From the NCBI GenBank assembly GCA_030680575.1, contig JAUXVI010000013.1, positions 111,853 to 175,852 on the forward strand: a stretch of 64,000 nt of DNA. The letters run 5' to 3'. Source of the DNA: Hylemonella sp. Lineage in GTDB: Bacteria > Pseudomonadota > Gammaproteobacteria > Burkholderiales > Burkholderiaceae_C. The first letter of the stretch is position 1. Each line of letters begins with the position of its first letter. Of this stretch, positions 37,820 to 48,001 are shown piece after piece. Under the pieces are notes generated by a model. It was not told where the DNA came from, did not search any database, and was given only the letters and a program-made list of their open reading frames with translations. A program made the position numbers and the translations under genes.

Positions 37820-38450
37820 CAAGATCGAGCACCAGCGCCTGCGGCAGCGCCTGCCGCACCCGTGCGTCGTGCGTGGCAATGACCAGCGTGGCACCGGCCT
37901 GCTGCGCCGCGGCCTGCAGCAGGGCCAGCGCGTCCTGCGCGGCCTCGTCGTCCAGGCTGGCGGTGGGCTCGTCGGCCAAGATCACCTTCGGCCGCAAGAG
38001 CACCGCACGTGCCAGCGCCACGCGCTGTGCCTGGCCGCCCGAGAGCTGGGCTGGCTTACGCTGCGCCAGCTCGGCCACGCCCAAGGCGGCGAGCGCCGCC
38101 TGGATGGCCGCCCGGTCTTCAGGCAGACCAGCGGCATAGTAGGCCAGCCCCAGATTGCCGGCCACGGTGAGCGCCTCACTCAGGTGCAACTGTTGCGGCA
38201 GAAAGCCGATGTGGCGCGCGCGCCAGGCATCGCGCTGCACGGCCGTGAGCGCGGCCAGCGCCTGGCCGGCCACCACCAGTTCACCGGCGCTGGGCGCGCG
38301 CAAGCCGGCGGCCAGTGCCAGCCAGGTGGATTTGCCCACGCCGGAGCGCCCGCGCAACAACAGCACGCCGCCCTGCGGCACCTCGACATCGGGAAAGGCC
38401 AACACCGCCCCGTTGGGGTAGCGGTAGCGCATGCCGCGTGTGGTGATCAT
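37770..38450 (-). CDS. ABC transporter ATP-binding protein (LolD/MacB type)
   Basis: 226 residues from ATG 38450; the longer open frame to 38726 is antisense to msrA. Walker [11 protein letters not shown], signature [16 protein letters not shown], Walker [13 protein letters not shown] and the switch His in [10 protein letters not shown] are intact. It powers the FtsX-like permease encoded next. The last 16 residues (after [12 protein letters not shown]) and the stop are encoded by the repeat at 37758-37819, so the C-terminus was altered by that element. Confidence 0.9.
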   Translation of the reverse strand: MITTRGMRYRYPNGAVLAFPDVEVPQGGVLLLRGRSGVGKSTWLALAAGLRAPSAGELVVAGQALAALTAVQRDAWRARHIGFLPQQLHLSEALTVAGNLGLAYYAAGLPEDRAAIQAALAALGVAELAQRKPAQLSGGQAQRVALARAVLLRPKVILADEPTASLDDEAAQDALALLQAAAQQAGATLVIATHDARVRQALPQALVLDLDAKNEPQTLSNMREQL

Positions 38451-38460
38451 GCGCGGCGTC

Positions 38461-39000
38461 TCACTTGAGCAAGGCGGCAAAGGTCTGCCGCAGCTTGGCC
38501 ACCTTGGGGCCCACCACGAAGGCGCAGTAGCCCTGGTTGGGGTGCTGCTCGTAATAGTCCTGGTGGTAGTCCTCGGCCGGCCAGTAATTGGCCAGCGGCA
38601 GCACCTCGGTGACGATGGGCCCGTGGAAGACCGCCGCCTGCTCCAGTTCGGCAATGAGCAGTTCCGCCTCGAGCTTTTGCTCCGGGGTGGTGAAGTAGAT
38701 GGCGCTGCGGTACTGGGTGCCGACATCGTTGCCCTGGCGGTTCAGCGAGGTCGGGTCGAGGATGGTGAAGAAAATCTCCAGCAACTGGCGCAGGCTGACC
38801 TGTGCCGGGTCGTAGGTCAGGCGCACCACCTCGTTGTGCCCCGTCGTGCCAGTGCAGACCTGCTCGTAGCTCGGCTGCTGCGCCTGGCCATTGCTGTAGC
38901 CGCTTTGCACATCGACCACGCCGCGCACGCGCACGAACACGGCCTCGGTGCACCAGAAGCAGCCACCGCCAAGGGTGATCATGGGCAGGGAATCGGGCAT
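38461..39000 (-). CDS. msrA: peptide-methionine (S)-S-oxide reductase
   Basis: 179 residues from ATG 39000 (GGAGTG upstream). MITLGGGCFWCTEAVF holds the catalytic cysteine in GCFW, and YDPAQVSLRQLLEIFFTILDPTSLNRQGNDVGTQYRS plus the C-terminal YHQDYYEQHPNQGYC are standard MsrA blocks. It repairs oxidised methionine. The ABC ATPase gene starts 10 bases after its stop on the same strand, so it may lead that metal cluster. No MsrB is linked. Confidence 0.93.
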   Translation of the reverse strand: MPDSLPMITLGGGCFWCTEAVFVRVRGVVDVQSGYSNGQAQQPSYEQVCTGTTGHNEVVRLTYDPAQVSLRQLLEIFFTILDPTSLNRQGNDVGTQYRSAIYFTTPEQKLEAELLIAELEQAAVFHGPIVTEVLPLANYWPAEDYHQDYYEQHPNQGYCAFVVGPKVAKLRQTFAALLK

Positions 39001-39123
39001 GGCAGGCACTCCGTTGAATCGACAGGTGTTGCATCTTAATGAGTGCCTTGCGCCCCTGCCGGCTTTACCCAAGATTTACCGGCGGCTTGCCGGCCGCTGG
39101 TTTGGGCTGGTTAGGCTTGCAGC

Positions 39124-39152
39124 TTGACGCGCCGGGGTGGAGTCGCTACATT
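39124..39152 (+). promoter_or_regulatory. promoter of the TetR-RND operon
   Basis: TTGACG (39124-39129), a 17-base spacer and TACATT (39147-39152). The spacing is ideal and the -10 runs into the palindrome that follows, as expected for an autorepressed regulator gene. Confidence 0.65.
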
Positions 39153-39172
39153 AATAACCCGCGAGTCATTAA
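39151..39172. promoter_or_regulatory. TetR-type operator
   Basis: A 22-base near-palindrome with halves TTAATAACCCG and CGAGTCATTAA; 18 of 22 positions are symmetric. It overlaps the -10 and start site of the tetR-type gene, five bases from its ATG. Confidence 0.65.
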
Positions 39173-39176
39173 ATCC

Positions 39177-39878
39177 ATGTCACCGATTTCCAAGTTCATC
39201 TGCGAGACGCATGCCAAGGTGCACGCCAAGCGCGAGCGCCGCAAGGAAGCCCGCCCGGGCGAGCTGCTGGATGCCGCGCTGGAACTGTTTGTGGAAAAAG
39301 GTTTTGCCGCCACCAAATCGGAAGAAGTGGCGCGCCGTGCCGGCGTCTCCAAGGGCACGCTGTTCCTCTACTTCGCCAGCAAGGAAGAACTGTTCAAGGC
39401 CGTCATCCGCGAGAACATTGCGGGCCGCTTCCCGGAGTGGAATGCCGAATTCGACGCCTTCACCGGCAGCACGGCCGATCTGCTGCGCCACACCATGACC
39501 ATCTGGTGGCAGCGCCTGGGCGCCACCAAGGCCGGCGGCATCACCAAGCTGATGATGAGCGAGGCCAGCAATTTCCCCGAGGTGGCCGCCTACTACCAGA
39601 AGGAAGTGATCGAACCCGGCCATGCGCTGGTCCGCCGCATCCTGCAGCGCGGCATCGACCGCGGCGAGTTCCGCCCGATCGACTTGAAGTACGGCGTTTA
39701 CAGTGTGCTGGCGCCGATGATTTTTCTGCTGACCTGGGAGCACTCGCTCGGCGCCTGTGCCGGCTGCGATGAGATCCTGGTCCCCGAGGAATACCTGGCG
39801 GCCCAGGTGGAAACCATCCTGCACGGCCTGTGCCAGCCCGACGCGACCTCCCCGCCTGATCACAAGAAAGACCGCTGA
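39177..39878 (+). CDS. TetR-family repressor of the RND pump
   Basis: 233 residues from ATG 39177. After a basic 25-residue extension the HTH domain reads [48 protein letters not shown]. The C-terminal ligand domain is all-helical with Cys residues near the end (GACAGCDE). It heads a tight operon with the adaptor (2-base gap) and the RND pump (3-base gap), and a palindrome covers its promoter, so it should repress the pump and itself until a substrate binds. Ligand unknown. Confidence 0.9.
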   Translation: MSPISKFICETHAKVHAKRERRKEARPGELLDAALELFVEKGFAATKSEEVARRAGVSKGTLFLYFASKEELFKAVIRENIAGRFPEWNAEFDAFTGSTADLLRHTMTIWWQRLGATKAGGITKLMMSEASNFPEVAAYYQKEVIEPGHALVRRILQRGIDRGEFRPIDLKYGVYSVLAPMIFLLTWEHSLGACAGCDEILVPEEYLAAQVETILHGLCQPDATSPPDHKKDR

Positions 39879-39880
39879 CC

Positions 39881-41071
39881 ATGAAACGCTGGATCAAATG
39901 GAGCCTGATGGCGCTGGTGATTGCCTTGCTCGCCATTGGCATCCTGCGCGCGCTGTCGGCGCGCAAGGCCCAGCAAGCCGCCCTCGCCACGCAAACGGCG
40001 CAGAGTGCGCAGACCGTGGTGGAACTGGCCGCCAGCGACGTGCTGCAGGTCAAGTCGCAGGAACTCATGCGCGGCCTGCCGGTGTCCGGCACGCTCAAGG
40101 CCGTGAATGCGGCCTTCGTCAAGGCGCGCGTGGCGGGCGAACTGCAGGAACTCAAGGTGCGCGAGGGCGACCGCGTCCAGGCAGGCCAATTAATCGGTCG
40201 CATCGACCCGGCCGAATACGACGCCCGGCTGCGCCAGGCGCAGCAGCAGGCTGATGCGGCGCAGGCACAGATCGACATCGCGCAGCGTCAGTTCGACAAC
40301 AACAAGGCGCTGGTGGACCAGGGCTTCATCTCCAAGACCGCGCTCGACACCTCGCTGGCCAACCTCAACGGCGCGCGTGCCACCCACTTGGCGGCGGTGG
40401 CCGCCGCCGATGTGGCACGCAAGAGTGCGACCGACACCCGCCTGCTGGCCCCGATCAGCGGCCAGATTTCGCAGCGCCTGGCACAGCCGGGCGAACGCGT
40501 CGCCGTGGATGCGCGCATCGTGGAGATCGTGGACGTCTCGCGCCTGGAAATCGAGGCGGCTTTGAGTGCGGCCGATTCGCTGGACGTGCGGCTCGGCCAG
40601 GAAGCCCAACTGCAAATCGAAGGCGGCACCCAGCCAGTGGCCGCGCGCGTGGTGCGCATCAACCCCAGCACCCAGGCCGGCAGCCGCAGCGTGCTGGTCT
40701 ACCTCGGTCTGAGCTCGGCCAACGGCCTGCGCCAGGGCCTGTTCGCCCAAGGCACGCTCGGCACTGCCAAGATGACGGCCCTGGCCGTGCCGGTGAGCGC
40801 GGTGCGCACCGACAAACCGGCCCCTTATGTGCAACTGGTGGACAAGCAACAGGTGCTGCACCAGACCGTCACGCTGGGCGAGCGCGGCGAGGCCGGCGGC
40901 CAGGCCATGGTGGCCGTGACCGGCGTGGCCGAGAACAGCGTGGTGCTGGCCGGCACCATTGGCACGCTGCGCGAAGGCACGCTGGTGAAGTTCACGCCAC
41001 AGGCCGCCTCCGTTTCGACGTTGCCCGCTTCTGCCGCCGCACCGGCAGCTGCTGCCTCGCAGGCACGCTAA
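39881..41071 (+). CDS. RND efflux periplasmic adaptor subunit
   Basis: 396 residues. An N-terminal membrane anchor (about 7-25) is followed by the membrane-fusion-protein domains: lipoyl halves (PVSGTLKAVNAAFVKARVAGELQELKVREGDRVQAGQLIGRID and LLAPISGQISQRLAQPGERV), a helical hairpin rich in Gln/Ala between them, a beta-barrel and a C-terminal Ala-rich tail. It links the inner membrane pump encoded 3 bases downstream to an outer membrane channel. Second gene of the TetR-controlled operon. Confidence 0.92.
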   Translation: MKRWIKWSLMALVIALLAIGILRALSARKAQQAALATQTAQSAQTVVELAASDVLQVKSQELMRGLPVSGTLKAVNAAFVKARVAGELQELKVREGDRVQAGQLIGRIDPAEYDARLRQAQQQADAAQAQIDIAQRQFDNNKALVDQGFISKTALDTSLANLNGARATHLAAVAAADVARKSATDTRLLAPISGQISQRLAQPGERVAVDARIVEIVDVSRLEIEAALSAADSLDVRLGQEAQLQIEGGTQPVAARVVRINPSTQAGSRSVLVYLGLSSANGLRQGLFAQGTLGTAKMTALAVPVSAVRTDKPAPYVQLVDKQQVLHQTVTLGERGEAGGQAMVAVTGVAENSVVLAGTIGTLREGTLVKFTPQAASVSTLPASAAAPAAAASQAR

Positions 41072-41074
41072 GCC

Positions 41075-44000
41075 ATGTGGTTCACCCGCGTCAGCCTCAA
41101 GAACCCGGTCTTCGCCACCATGGTGATGCTGGCCTTTGTGGTGCTGGGCCTGTTCTCCTACCAGCGCCTGCAGGTGGACCAGTTCCCCAACGTCGACTTC
41201 CCCGTGGTGGTGGTCACCACCGAGTACCCGGGTGCCTCGCCCGAGATCGTGGAGAGCGAGGTCAGCAAGAAGATCGAGGAAGGCGTCAACTCGATCGCCG
41301 GCATCAACACCCTGACGTCGCGCAGCTACGAAGGCCAGTCGGTGGTGATCATCGAATTTCAGCTGCACATCGACGGCCGCAAGGCGGCCGAGGACGTGCG
41401 CGAGAAAGTCGCCTCGATCCGGCCCAACCTGCGCACCGAGGTCAAGGAGCCGCGCGTGCTGCGCTTCGACCCGGCCAACCGCGCCATCTGGTCGCTGGCC
41501 GTGCTGCCGGACGACAAGGCCGGCAAGGCCCTGACGGCCGTCGAACTCACCAACTGGGCCGACCAGGTCTTGAAGAAACGACTGGAAAACGTGCGCGGCG
41601 TCGGCTCGGTCACGCTGGTCGGCGCCACCAAGCGCGAGATCAACATCTACCTCAAGCCCCAGGCACTGGAGGCCTTCGGCATCACACCCGACCAGGTGGT
41701 GGCCGCCGTGAAGAGCGAGAACCAGGACCTGCCGCTGGGCGCGGTGCGCTCGCTACAGCAGGAGCTGATGGTTCAGGTGGATGCGCGCATGCAGCGGCCG
41801 GAGGACTTCGCCCGCATCATCGTGGCACGCAAGGGCACGACGCCGATCCGGCTCAGCCAGTTGGCCACCGTGCAGGACGGCCCGCAGGAAATCGACACAC
41901 TGGCGCTCTACAACGGCCAGCGCACGCTGCTGGCCTCGGTACAGAAGTCGCAGGACGAGAACACCATCGCCGTGATCGACGGCCTCACGCGCGCCGTGGC
42001 CGAGCTCAAGCCCCTGCTGCCCGCCGGCGTGCGGCTGGAGCCCATCACCGACGGCTCGCGCCCGATCCGCGTGGCAGTGGACAACGTGCGCCGCACCCTG
42101 GTCGAAGGCGCCATCCTGACGGTGCTGATCGTCTTCCTGTTCCTCAATTCCTGGCGCTCCACCGTCATCACCGGCCTGACGCTGCCGATCGCGCTGATCG
42201 GCACCTTCCTCTTCATGAACCTGTTCGGCTTCACCATCAACATGATCACGCTGATGGCGCTCTCGCTGTGCGTGGGCTTGCTGATCGACGACGCCATCGT
42301 GGTGCGCGAGAACATCGTGCGCCACGTGCAGATGGGCAAGACGCCCTACCAGGCCTCGCTCGACGGCACGCAGGAAATCGGCCTGGCGGTGCTGGCCACC
42401 ACCTTTTCCATCGTGGCGGTATTCCTGCCGATCGGCTTCATGGGCGGCATCATAGGCAAGTTCTTCCACGAATTCGGCATCACCATCGTGGCCGCGGTGC
42501 TGATCTCGATGTTCGTCAGCTTCACGCTCGACCCCATGCTGTCGTCAATCTGGCACGACCCGAGCATCGACACCCACGGCCAGAATCTGCCGCCGGTGAC
42601 GCTGTACGACAAGACCATCGGCCGTGTCACCGGCTGGTTCGACCGCACCACCGAGAGCCTGGCCGAGGCCTACCAGGGCATCCTGCGCTGGTCGCTGGCG
42701 CACAAGCTGTCCACGCTCGGGTTGGCGCTGGCGGTGTTCATCACCAGCATCTTCATGGTGCCGCTGCTGGGCACCGAGTTCGTGCCCAAGGCCGACTTCT
42801 CGGAAACCACGGTCAATTTCTACACGCCGGTCGGCTCCTCGCTGGAAGTGACCGAGGCCAAGGCGCGCCAGGTGCAGGACATCATTCGTGAATTCCCCGA
42901 AGTGCGCTACACCCTGGCCACACTCAACACCGGCAACGCGCTCGGCAAGAACTACGGCAGCATCTACGTGCGGCTGGTGGACCGCAAGGAACGTACCCGC
43001 AATGTGGACCTGATGTCGGCCGTGCTGCGCGAACGCCTGAAGCAGGTGCCCGGCATCACCATCACCCATGCCGGTCTGCTCGATGCGGTCGGCGGGCAAA
43101 AGCAGATCGAATTCTCGCTGCAGGGATCCGACCTCAAGGAGTTGGAGCGCCTGACTGCGCTGGTGATGGAGAAGATTCGCGACATTCCCGGCCTGGTGGA
43201 CCTGGACTCCAGCGCCAAGCCCAACAAGCCGACCATTGAAGTCGACATCCAGCGCGACGCGGCCTCCGACCTCGGCCTCAACGTCAACCAGGTCGCCAGC
43301 GCACTGCGCATCCTGGTGGCCGGCCAGACGGTGGGCAACTGGCGCGCCAGTGACGACCAGACCTACGACGTCAACGTGCGCCTGGCGCCCGATGCACGCA
43401 ACACGCTAGCCGATCTGGAGCGCCTGCCCTTTACGCTGGGCAGCAACAGCGACGGCAGCTCGCGCGTGGTGCGCCTGAACCAGGTCGCTGCGTTGCGCGA
43501 GAGCACCGGCTCCAACCAGATCAACCGGCGCGACCTGACGCGCGAGGTGGCCATCAACGGCAACGTCTACAACCGCTCTGGCGGCGAGGTGTCCAACGAC
43601 ATCCGCAAGGCGCTCGACGGTATCAGCTTCCCGCCCGGCTACCGTTACTCGTTCAGCGGCTCGACCAAGAACATGGCCGAATCGTTCGGCTACGCCGTTT
43701 CAGCCCTCGTCATGGCCATCATCTTCATCTACATGATCCTGGCCAGCCAGTTCAAGAGCTTCTTCCAGCCGCTGGCACTGATGACCTCGCTGCCGCTCAC
43801 CCTCATCGGCGTGGTGCTGGCACTGCTGATGTTCGGCTCCACGCTCTCGATGTTCTCCATCATCGGCGTGGTCATGCTGATGGGCCTGGTGACCAAGAAC
43901 GCAATTCTGCTGGTGGACTTCGCCATCCGCGCCCGCGAAGAGGGCATGGAACGCGCCGACGCCCTGCTGATGGCCGCGCGCGTGCGGCTGCGCCCGATCC

Positions 44001-44209
44001 TGATGACCACCCTGGCCATGATCTTCGGCATGGTGCCGCTGGCCTTTGCCCTGACCGAAGGCTCCGAGCAGCGCGCCCCGATGGGCCAGGCCGTGATTGG
44101 CGGTGTCATCACCTCCTCGCTACTGACCCTGGTGGTGGTGCCTGTGGTCTACTGCTATATGGATGATTTCAGTCAATGGCTGCGCCGGCGCTGGGGTCCG
44201 AAAGCTTAG
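41075..44209 (+). CDS. RND multidrug efflux pump (HAE-1-like)
   Basis: 1044 residues, standard for AcrB/MexB-class pumps. N-terminal [43 protein letters not shown] is typical. The proton-relay pair is in [16 protein letters not shown], and the second half has [21 protein letters not shown] with the conserved lysine. Two large periplasmic loops and twelve helices are apparent. It would export hydrophobic compounds. The closeness to TetR regulation suggests substrate-induced expression. The outer membrane partner may be the TolC-type protein encoded at 45356. Confidence 0.93.
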   Translation: MWFTRVSLKNPVFATMVMLAFVVLGLFSYQRLQVDQFPNVDFPVVVVTTEYPGASPEIVESEVSKKIEEGVNSIAGINTLTSRSYEGQSVVIIEFQLHIDGRKAAEDVREKVASIRPNLRTEVKEPRVLRFDPANRAIWSLAVLPDDKAGKALTAVELTNWADQVLKKRLENVRGVGSVTLVGATKREINIYLKPQALEAFGITPDQVVAAVKSENQDLPLGAVRSLQQELMVQVDARMQRPEDFARIIVARKGTTPIRLSQLATVQDGPQEIDTLALYNGQRTLLASVQKSQDENTIAVIDGLTRAVAELKPLLPAGVRLEPITDGSRPIRVAVDNVRRTLVEGAILTVLIVFLFLNSWRSTVITGLTLPIALIGTFLFMNLFGFTINMITLMALSLCVGLLIDDAIVVRENIVRHVQMGKTPYQASLDGTQEIGLAVLATTFSIVAVFLPIGFMGGIIGKFFHEFGITIVAAVLISMFVSFTLDPMLSSIWHDPSIDTHGQNLPPVTLYDKTIGRVTGWFDRTTESLAEAYQGILRWSLAHKLSTLGLALAVFITSIFMVPLLGTEFVPKADFSETTVNFYTPVGSSLEVTEAKARQVQDIIREFPEVRYTLATLNTGNALGKNYGSIYVRLVDRKERTRNVDLMSAVLRERLKQVPGITITHAGLLDAVGGQKQIEFSLQGSDLKELERLTALVMEKIRDIPGLVDLDSSAKPNKPTIEVDIQRDAASDLGLNVNQVASALRILVAGQTVGNWRASDDQTYDVNVRLAPDARNTLADLERLPFTLGSNSDGSSRVVRLNQVAALRESTGSNQINRRDLTREVAINGNVYNRSGGEVSNDIRKALDGISFPPGYRYSFSGSTKNMAESFGYAVSALVMAIIFIYMILASQFKSFFQPLALMTSLPLTLIGVVLALLMFGSTLSMFSIIGVVMLMGLVTKNAILLVDFAIRAREEGMERADALLMAARVRLRPILMTTLAMIFGMVPLAFALTEGSEQRAPMGQAVIGGVITSSLLTLVVVPVVYCYMDDFSQWLRRRWGPKA

Positions 44210-44271
44210 GGAAAGCCCCGGCCCGGTAAAATTTTCCAGGATGAACTAAAATACCCCATGGAGTATATAAA

Positions 44272-44949
44272 ATGAACTTCGAACAAGCCCGCTTCAACAT
44301 GATCGAGCAGCAGATCCGCCCCTGGAACGTGCTCGACGCCGGGGTGCTGGAACTGCTGTCGGTGGTCAAGCGCGAAGACTTCGTGCCGCCGGCCCACAAG
44401 GCCCTGGCCTTTGCCGACATGGAAATTCCGCTGCGCGGCGCCAGTGAAGCCGCCTTGCAGCTGGGCCAGTGCATGCTGGCACCCAAGGTCGAAGCGCGCA
44501 TGCTGCAGGACTTGGCGATTCAGCCCACCGAGAAAGTGCTGGAGATCGGCACCGGTTCCGGCTACATGGCCGCCCTGCTGGCGCAGCGCGCCCAGCGCGT
44601 GATCTCGCTGGAGATCGAACCCGAACTGGTGACGCTGGCACGTGCCAACCTGCAGAAGGCCGGCATTCTCAACGTCGAAGTGCGCCAGGGCGACGGCTCC
44701 AAGGGCGTGCCGGTCGAAGGCCCGTTCGATGTCATCGTGCTCAGCGGCTCGGTGGCCGAAGTGCCGCACAAGCTGCTGGAACACCTCAAGCGCGGCGGCC
44801 GCCTGATGGCCATCGTCGGCGAGCAGCCGGTGATGCGCGCCACCCTGATCACGCGTACCGGCGACGCCGAGTACCGCACCAGCCAGACCTGGGACACGGT
44901 GGCGCCGCGCCTGCTGAATTTCCCGGAACACTCGCGTTTCAACTTCTGA
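44272..44949 (+). CDS. protein-L-isoaspartate O-methyltransferase family protein
   Basis: 225 residues. The SAM-binding motif is VLEIGTGSGYMAALLAQ, with VISLEIEPELVTLARANL and PFDVIVLSGSVAEVPHKLLEHLKRGGRLMAIVG following. The N-terminal MIEQQIRPWNVLDAGVLELLSVVKREDFVP is the PCMT-like variant that lies beside tolC genes in many Burkholderiales. Such proteins may repair isoaspartate or be diverged relatives. It begins 62 bases after the RND gene and precedes the rhodanese and TolC genes on the same strand. Confidence 0.85.
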   Translation: MNFEQARFNMIEQQIRPWNVLDAGVLELLSVVKREDFVPPAHKALAFADMEIPLRGASEAALQLGQCMLAPKVEARMLQDLAIQPTEKVLEIGTGSGYMAALLAQRAQRVISLEIEPELVTLARANLQKAGILNVEVRQGDGSKGVPVEGPFDVIVLSGSVAEVPHKLLEHLKRGGRLMAIVGEQPVMRATLITRTGDAEYRTSQTWDTVAPRLLNFPEHSRFNF

Positions 44950-44973
44950 GGCGGCCATCGCGACCGTACGACC

Positions 44974-45315
44974 ATGATTGAACACATTCACCCCGGCGAT
45001 CTCTCGGCCTGGCTTGAGAAGATGAAGGTCCACGGCCAGCCCCTGGTGCTGGACGTGCGCGAGCCGTTCGAGCTGCAGCAGGCCAGCATCAAGGCCGACG
45101 GCTTTGAGCTGGTGCACATCCCCATGGGGGTGATCCCGCCGCGCCTGGGTGAGCTCGACCCGAACCGGCCGGTGGCTTGCATGTGCCATCACGGCGGGCG
45201 CAGCATGCAGGTGGCCGCTTTTCTGGAAAACCGTGGCTTCAAGTTTGTTGCCAACATCAGCGGCGGCATCAACGCCTGGTCGATGCAGGTCGACCCCAGC
45301 GTGCCGCGCTACTGA
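44974..45315 (+). CDS. rhodanese-like domain protein
   Basis: 113 residues, a single rhodanese domain. LVLDVREPFELQQASI and IPMGVIPPRL are family landmarks, and CMCHHGGRSMQVAAFL carries the catalytic-loop cysteine. It could transfer sulfur from thiosulfate or persulfides; the small size is like GlpE/PspE but without a signal peptide. It lies between the methyltransferase and TolC genes, an arrangement common in the order. Confidence 0.9.
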   Translation: MIEHIHPGDLSAWLEKMKVHGQPLVLDVREPFELQQASIKADGFELVHIPMGVIPPRLGELDPNRPVACMCHHGGRSMQVAAFLENRGFKFVANISGGINAWSMQVDPSVPRY

Positions 45316-45355
45316 GCCGAAACGACACCTATCTCTGCGAGCCCAAAGGACGATC

Positions 45356-46690
45356 ATGAAAACCTTCCGCCTCCTGCCCCTGACACTTGCTGTTGGCGCT
45401 GCGCTGGCCCTGCCCGTGCAGGCACAAAGCCTGCTCGATCTCTATGAGTCGGCGCGGGGTTATGACGCAGCCTTCCAGTCGGCCAAGGCACAGTACGACG
45501 CCAACCAGTACAAGGCGGCACAAGCCAAGGCCAGCCTGCTGCCGACGGTTGGCTTGGAGGCCTCGGCCTCGAACACCAACCTGAATTACGAAACCTTCAA
45601 CCCGGGTCCGGTCCCTGCCAACCGCAGCTTCGACAACCAGAGCACCTCGGTCAAGCTGAGCCAGCCGCTGTACCGTCCGGCCAACCTGGCCAGCTACGAG
45701 CAGGGCAAACGCCAGGCCGATCTGGCAGAAGCCCAATTGCGGGCGGCCGAGCAGGACCTGATCGTGCGCATCAGCCAGGCCTACTTTGACGTCCTCAACG
45801 CGCAGGACACGCTGGCTTTCGTCGGGGCGCAAAAAACCGCCGTGGCGGAACAGCTGGCCTCGGCCAAGCGCAACTTCGAGGTCGGCACCGCCACCATCAC
45901 CGACACGCGTGAAGCCCAGGCCCGCTTTGACCTCGTGACCGCGCAGGAGATCGCGGCCGACAACGACCTGCGTGTAAAGAAACTGGCACTCGACCAGCTG
46001 GTCGGCAAAACGGACACGGCGCCGAAACCGCTGGCCGTGGCCGAACTGCCGGCCCTGCAACCCACCGATGTCAGCGTCTGGGTCGATCAGGCGCAGGACA
46101 TCCACCCCAGCATCAAGAAGGCGAGGATTGACTTCGACGTGGCCAAGCTGGAGACGGAAAAAGCCGTGGCCGGCCACAAACCGACACTGGATCTGACCGC
46201 CAGCTACAACCTCAACAGCAACGTGGGGGGGACCACGCTGGGCACCACGTCCAGCCGGACCAACAGCTCGGCGGTCGGCGTCAGCTTCAACCTGCCCTTG
46301 TTCGCCGGTTTTGCCACGCAGAACCGCGTGCGCGAAACCCTCTCGCTCGAAGAGAAAGCCCGTGCCGATCTGGAAAATGTCCAGCGCACGGTGGCGCAAG
46401 GGACACGCGCCGCCTACTTCGGCGTGGTGTCCGGCCTGGGCCAGGTCAAGGCGCTGCAAGCGGCCGAGGCCTCCAGCCAGAGCGCGCTGGACGCCAACAA
46501 GCTGGGTTATCAGGTCGGTGTGCGCATCAACATTGACGTGCTGAACTCGCAAAGCCAGCTCTACCAGACCAAGCGTGACCTGTCCAAGGCGCGTTACGAC
46601 GTGCTGGTCGGCGGCCTCAAGCTGCGTCAGGCCAACGGCTCACTCAAGGCCGACGACCTGCAAGGCGTCAACGCCCTGCTAGCCAAGTAA
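45356..46690 (+). CDS. TolC-family outer membrane efflux channel
   Basis: 444 residues from ATG 45356 (AAAGGA upstream); the frame is open to 45149 through the rhodanese gene. Signal peptide ends LPVQAQ. The mature start SLLDLYESARGYDAAFQSAKAQYDANQYKAAQAKASLLPTVGLEAS is classic TolC. The two repeats of helices and beta-strands are complete. It is the probable exit duct for the RND pump upstream and for other exporters. It converges with waaA, whose stop overlaps by 12 bases. Confidence 0.92.
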   Translation: MKTFRLLPLTLAVGAALALPVQAQSLLDLYESARGYDAAFQSAKAQYDANQYKAAQAKASLLPTVGLEASASNTNLNYETFNPGPVPANRSFDNQSTSVKLSQPLYRPANLASYEQGKRQADLAEAQLRAAEQDLIVRISQAYFDVLNAQDTLAFVGAQKTAVAEQLASAKRNFEVGTATITDTREAQARFDLVTAQEIAADNDLRVKKLALDQLVGKTDTAPKPLAVAELPALQPTDVSVWVDQAQDIHPSIKKARIDFDVAKLETEKAVAGHKPTLDLTASYNLNSNVGGTTLGTTSSRTNSSAVGVSFNLPLFAGFATQNRVRETLSLEEKARADLENVQRTVAQGTRAAYFGVVSGLGQVKALQAAEASSQSALDANKLGYQVGVRINIDVLNSQSQLYQTKRDLSKARYDVLVGGLKLRQANGSLKADDLQGVNALLAK

Positions 46691-48001
46691 GCCACGCACC
46701 GCGGCGACCGTTTGATCGGTCGCGCCGCGGTGGGCTTGCGCAAAGCGGCTGGCGGCGGCGGCCATGTCGGCCCGGCGGGCGCCATCCGTCACCAGGCTAC
46801 AGGCGGCCACCACGGCTTCGCGCAAGGTGGCATGGCGCGAGGCGGCACCGGCCGCTTGTGCCAAGTCGGCCGCTTCGCTGAAATTGAAGGTGTGCGGCCC
46901 CATCAGCACCGGACAGGCGCACGCCGCCGCCTCGATCAGGTTCTGCCCGCCCAGGGGCGCAAAACTGCCGCCAAGCAAGGCCGCATCACTCAGTCCGTAA
47001 TACAGCGCCATCTCGCCCAAGGAATCGCCGAGCCAGACAGAAGCCGACAACTGGGCTGCGTCCGGCTGCGTCCCCCACTGGCTGCGGCGCGACAAAGTAA
47101 AGCCTTGCGACTCGATAAGCGCAGCCACTTCGTAAAAGCGCTGCGGATGGCGCGGCACGATCAACCACTGCACCGCGCGCACCTGATTCGCTATTAAATC
47201 AGGAGCATCTGACGCAGTGACAGCAAGGCCTGGCGCCATAAATTCCTGCAAAACCTGCAGGAACTCCGTCTCCTCGCCTTCGCGCGAACTGGCAAACATC
47301 ACAACCGGTTGGCCCAGCGTGGCACGCCAGGCGCGCCCCTGCGCCAGTTGCCCGGCATTCGGCATCGCATCGAACTTGAGGTTGCCGAACACACCGCGCA
47401 CCGGCGCACCGAGTGCGGCAAAACGCGTCGCATCATCCTGGGTCTGCGCCCATACCGCCGCCAGGCTGCGGTAGGCCGGCCGGGACAGCCAGGCCAGCCG
47501 CTGCGCCTGACGCATCGACTTCTCGGAGAGACGCGCATTGGCCAGCACCAACGGCACCTTGGCGCGCACACAGGCCGCCACCAGATTGGGCCAGACCTCG
47601 GTCTCCATCAAGATGCCGATGCGTGGCTGGAAATGAGCCAGAAAGCGCTGCACCGCGCCCGGGGTGTCCCACGGCAACCAGGCCTGCACATCACCCGCGC
47701 GCAGCAGCTTCTTGCCTTCAGCGCGGCCGGTGGCGGTGCCGTGGGTGAGCAAGAGGCGCATCTGCGGCAAGGCCTCGCGCAAGCGCGCCAGCAGCACAGC
47801 CGCCGCCCGCGTTTCTCCGAGCGAGACCGCATGCACCCAGATCGTCCGGCCGTCGGCCGGCAGTGGCGGCAGTGTGTAGCGGCCAAAGCGTTCCTCCACG
47901 GCTTCCAGGTAGCCGGGCTCCCGCACGCCGCGTTGGCGCAGCTTGCGCCGCAGAAAAGGCTGGGCCAGCCCCATGAAGCAGGCATAGAGCCAGCGCATCA
48001 T
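46679..48001 (-). CDS. waaA: 3-deoxy-D-manno-octulosonic acid (Kdo) transferase
   Basis: 440 residues from ATG 48001, overlapping the waaC stop as ATGA. An N-terminal anchor (LYACFMGLAQPFL) precedes the GT30 domain: TIWVHAVSLGETRAAAVLLARL, LLTHGTATGRAEG, GILMETEVWPNLVAACVRAKVPLVLANARLSEKSM, then the C-terminal nucleotide-binding half with GGSFAPLGGQNLIEAAACACPVLMGPHTFNF. It adds Kdo to lipid A on the inner leaflet of the inner membrane. Residues near TASDAPDLIANQ are encoded by a dispersed repeat (47190-47244). Confidence 0.93.
   Translation of the reverse strand: MMRWLYACFMGLAQPFLRRKLRQRGVREPGYLEAVEERFGRYTLPPLPADGRTIWVHAVSLGETRAAAVLLARLREALPQMRLLLTHGTATGRAEGKKLLRAGDVQAWLPWDTPGAVQRFLAHFQPRIGILMETEVWPNLVAACVRAKVPLVLANARLSEKSMRQAQRLAWLSRPAYRSLAAVWAQTQDDATRFAALGAPVRGVFGNLKFDAMPNAGQLAQGRAWRATLGQPVVMFASSREGEETEFLQVLQEFMAPGLAVTASDAPDLIANQVRAVQWLIVPRHPQRFYEVAALIESQGFTLSRRSQWGTQPDAAQLSASVWLGDSLGEMALYYGLSDAALLGGSFAPLGGQNLIEAAACACPVLMGPHTFNFSEAADLAQAAGAASRHATLREAVVAACSLVTDGARRADMAAAASRFAQAHRGATDQTVAAVRGLLG
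47190..47244 (+). repeat. dispersed repeat copy 4 (inside waaA)
   Basis: GCTATTAAATCAGGAGCATC, then TGACGCA and an AAGGCCTGGCGCCATAAATT end. Closest to the copy at 48458 (GCTATT-N3-TCAGGAGCATCT-N2-CGCA). On the minus strand it encodes the waaA segment ASDAPDLIAN. Confidence 0.6.
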
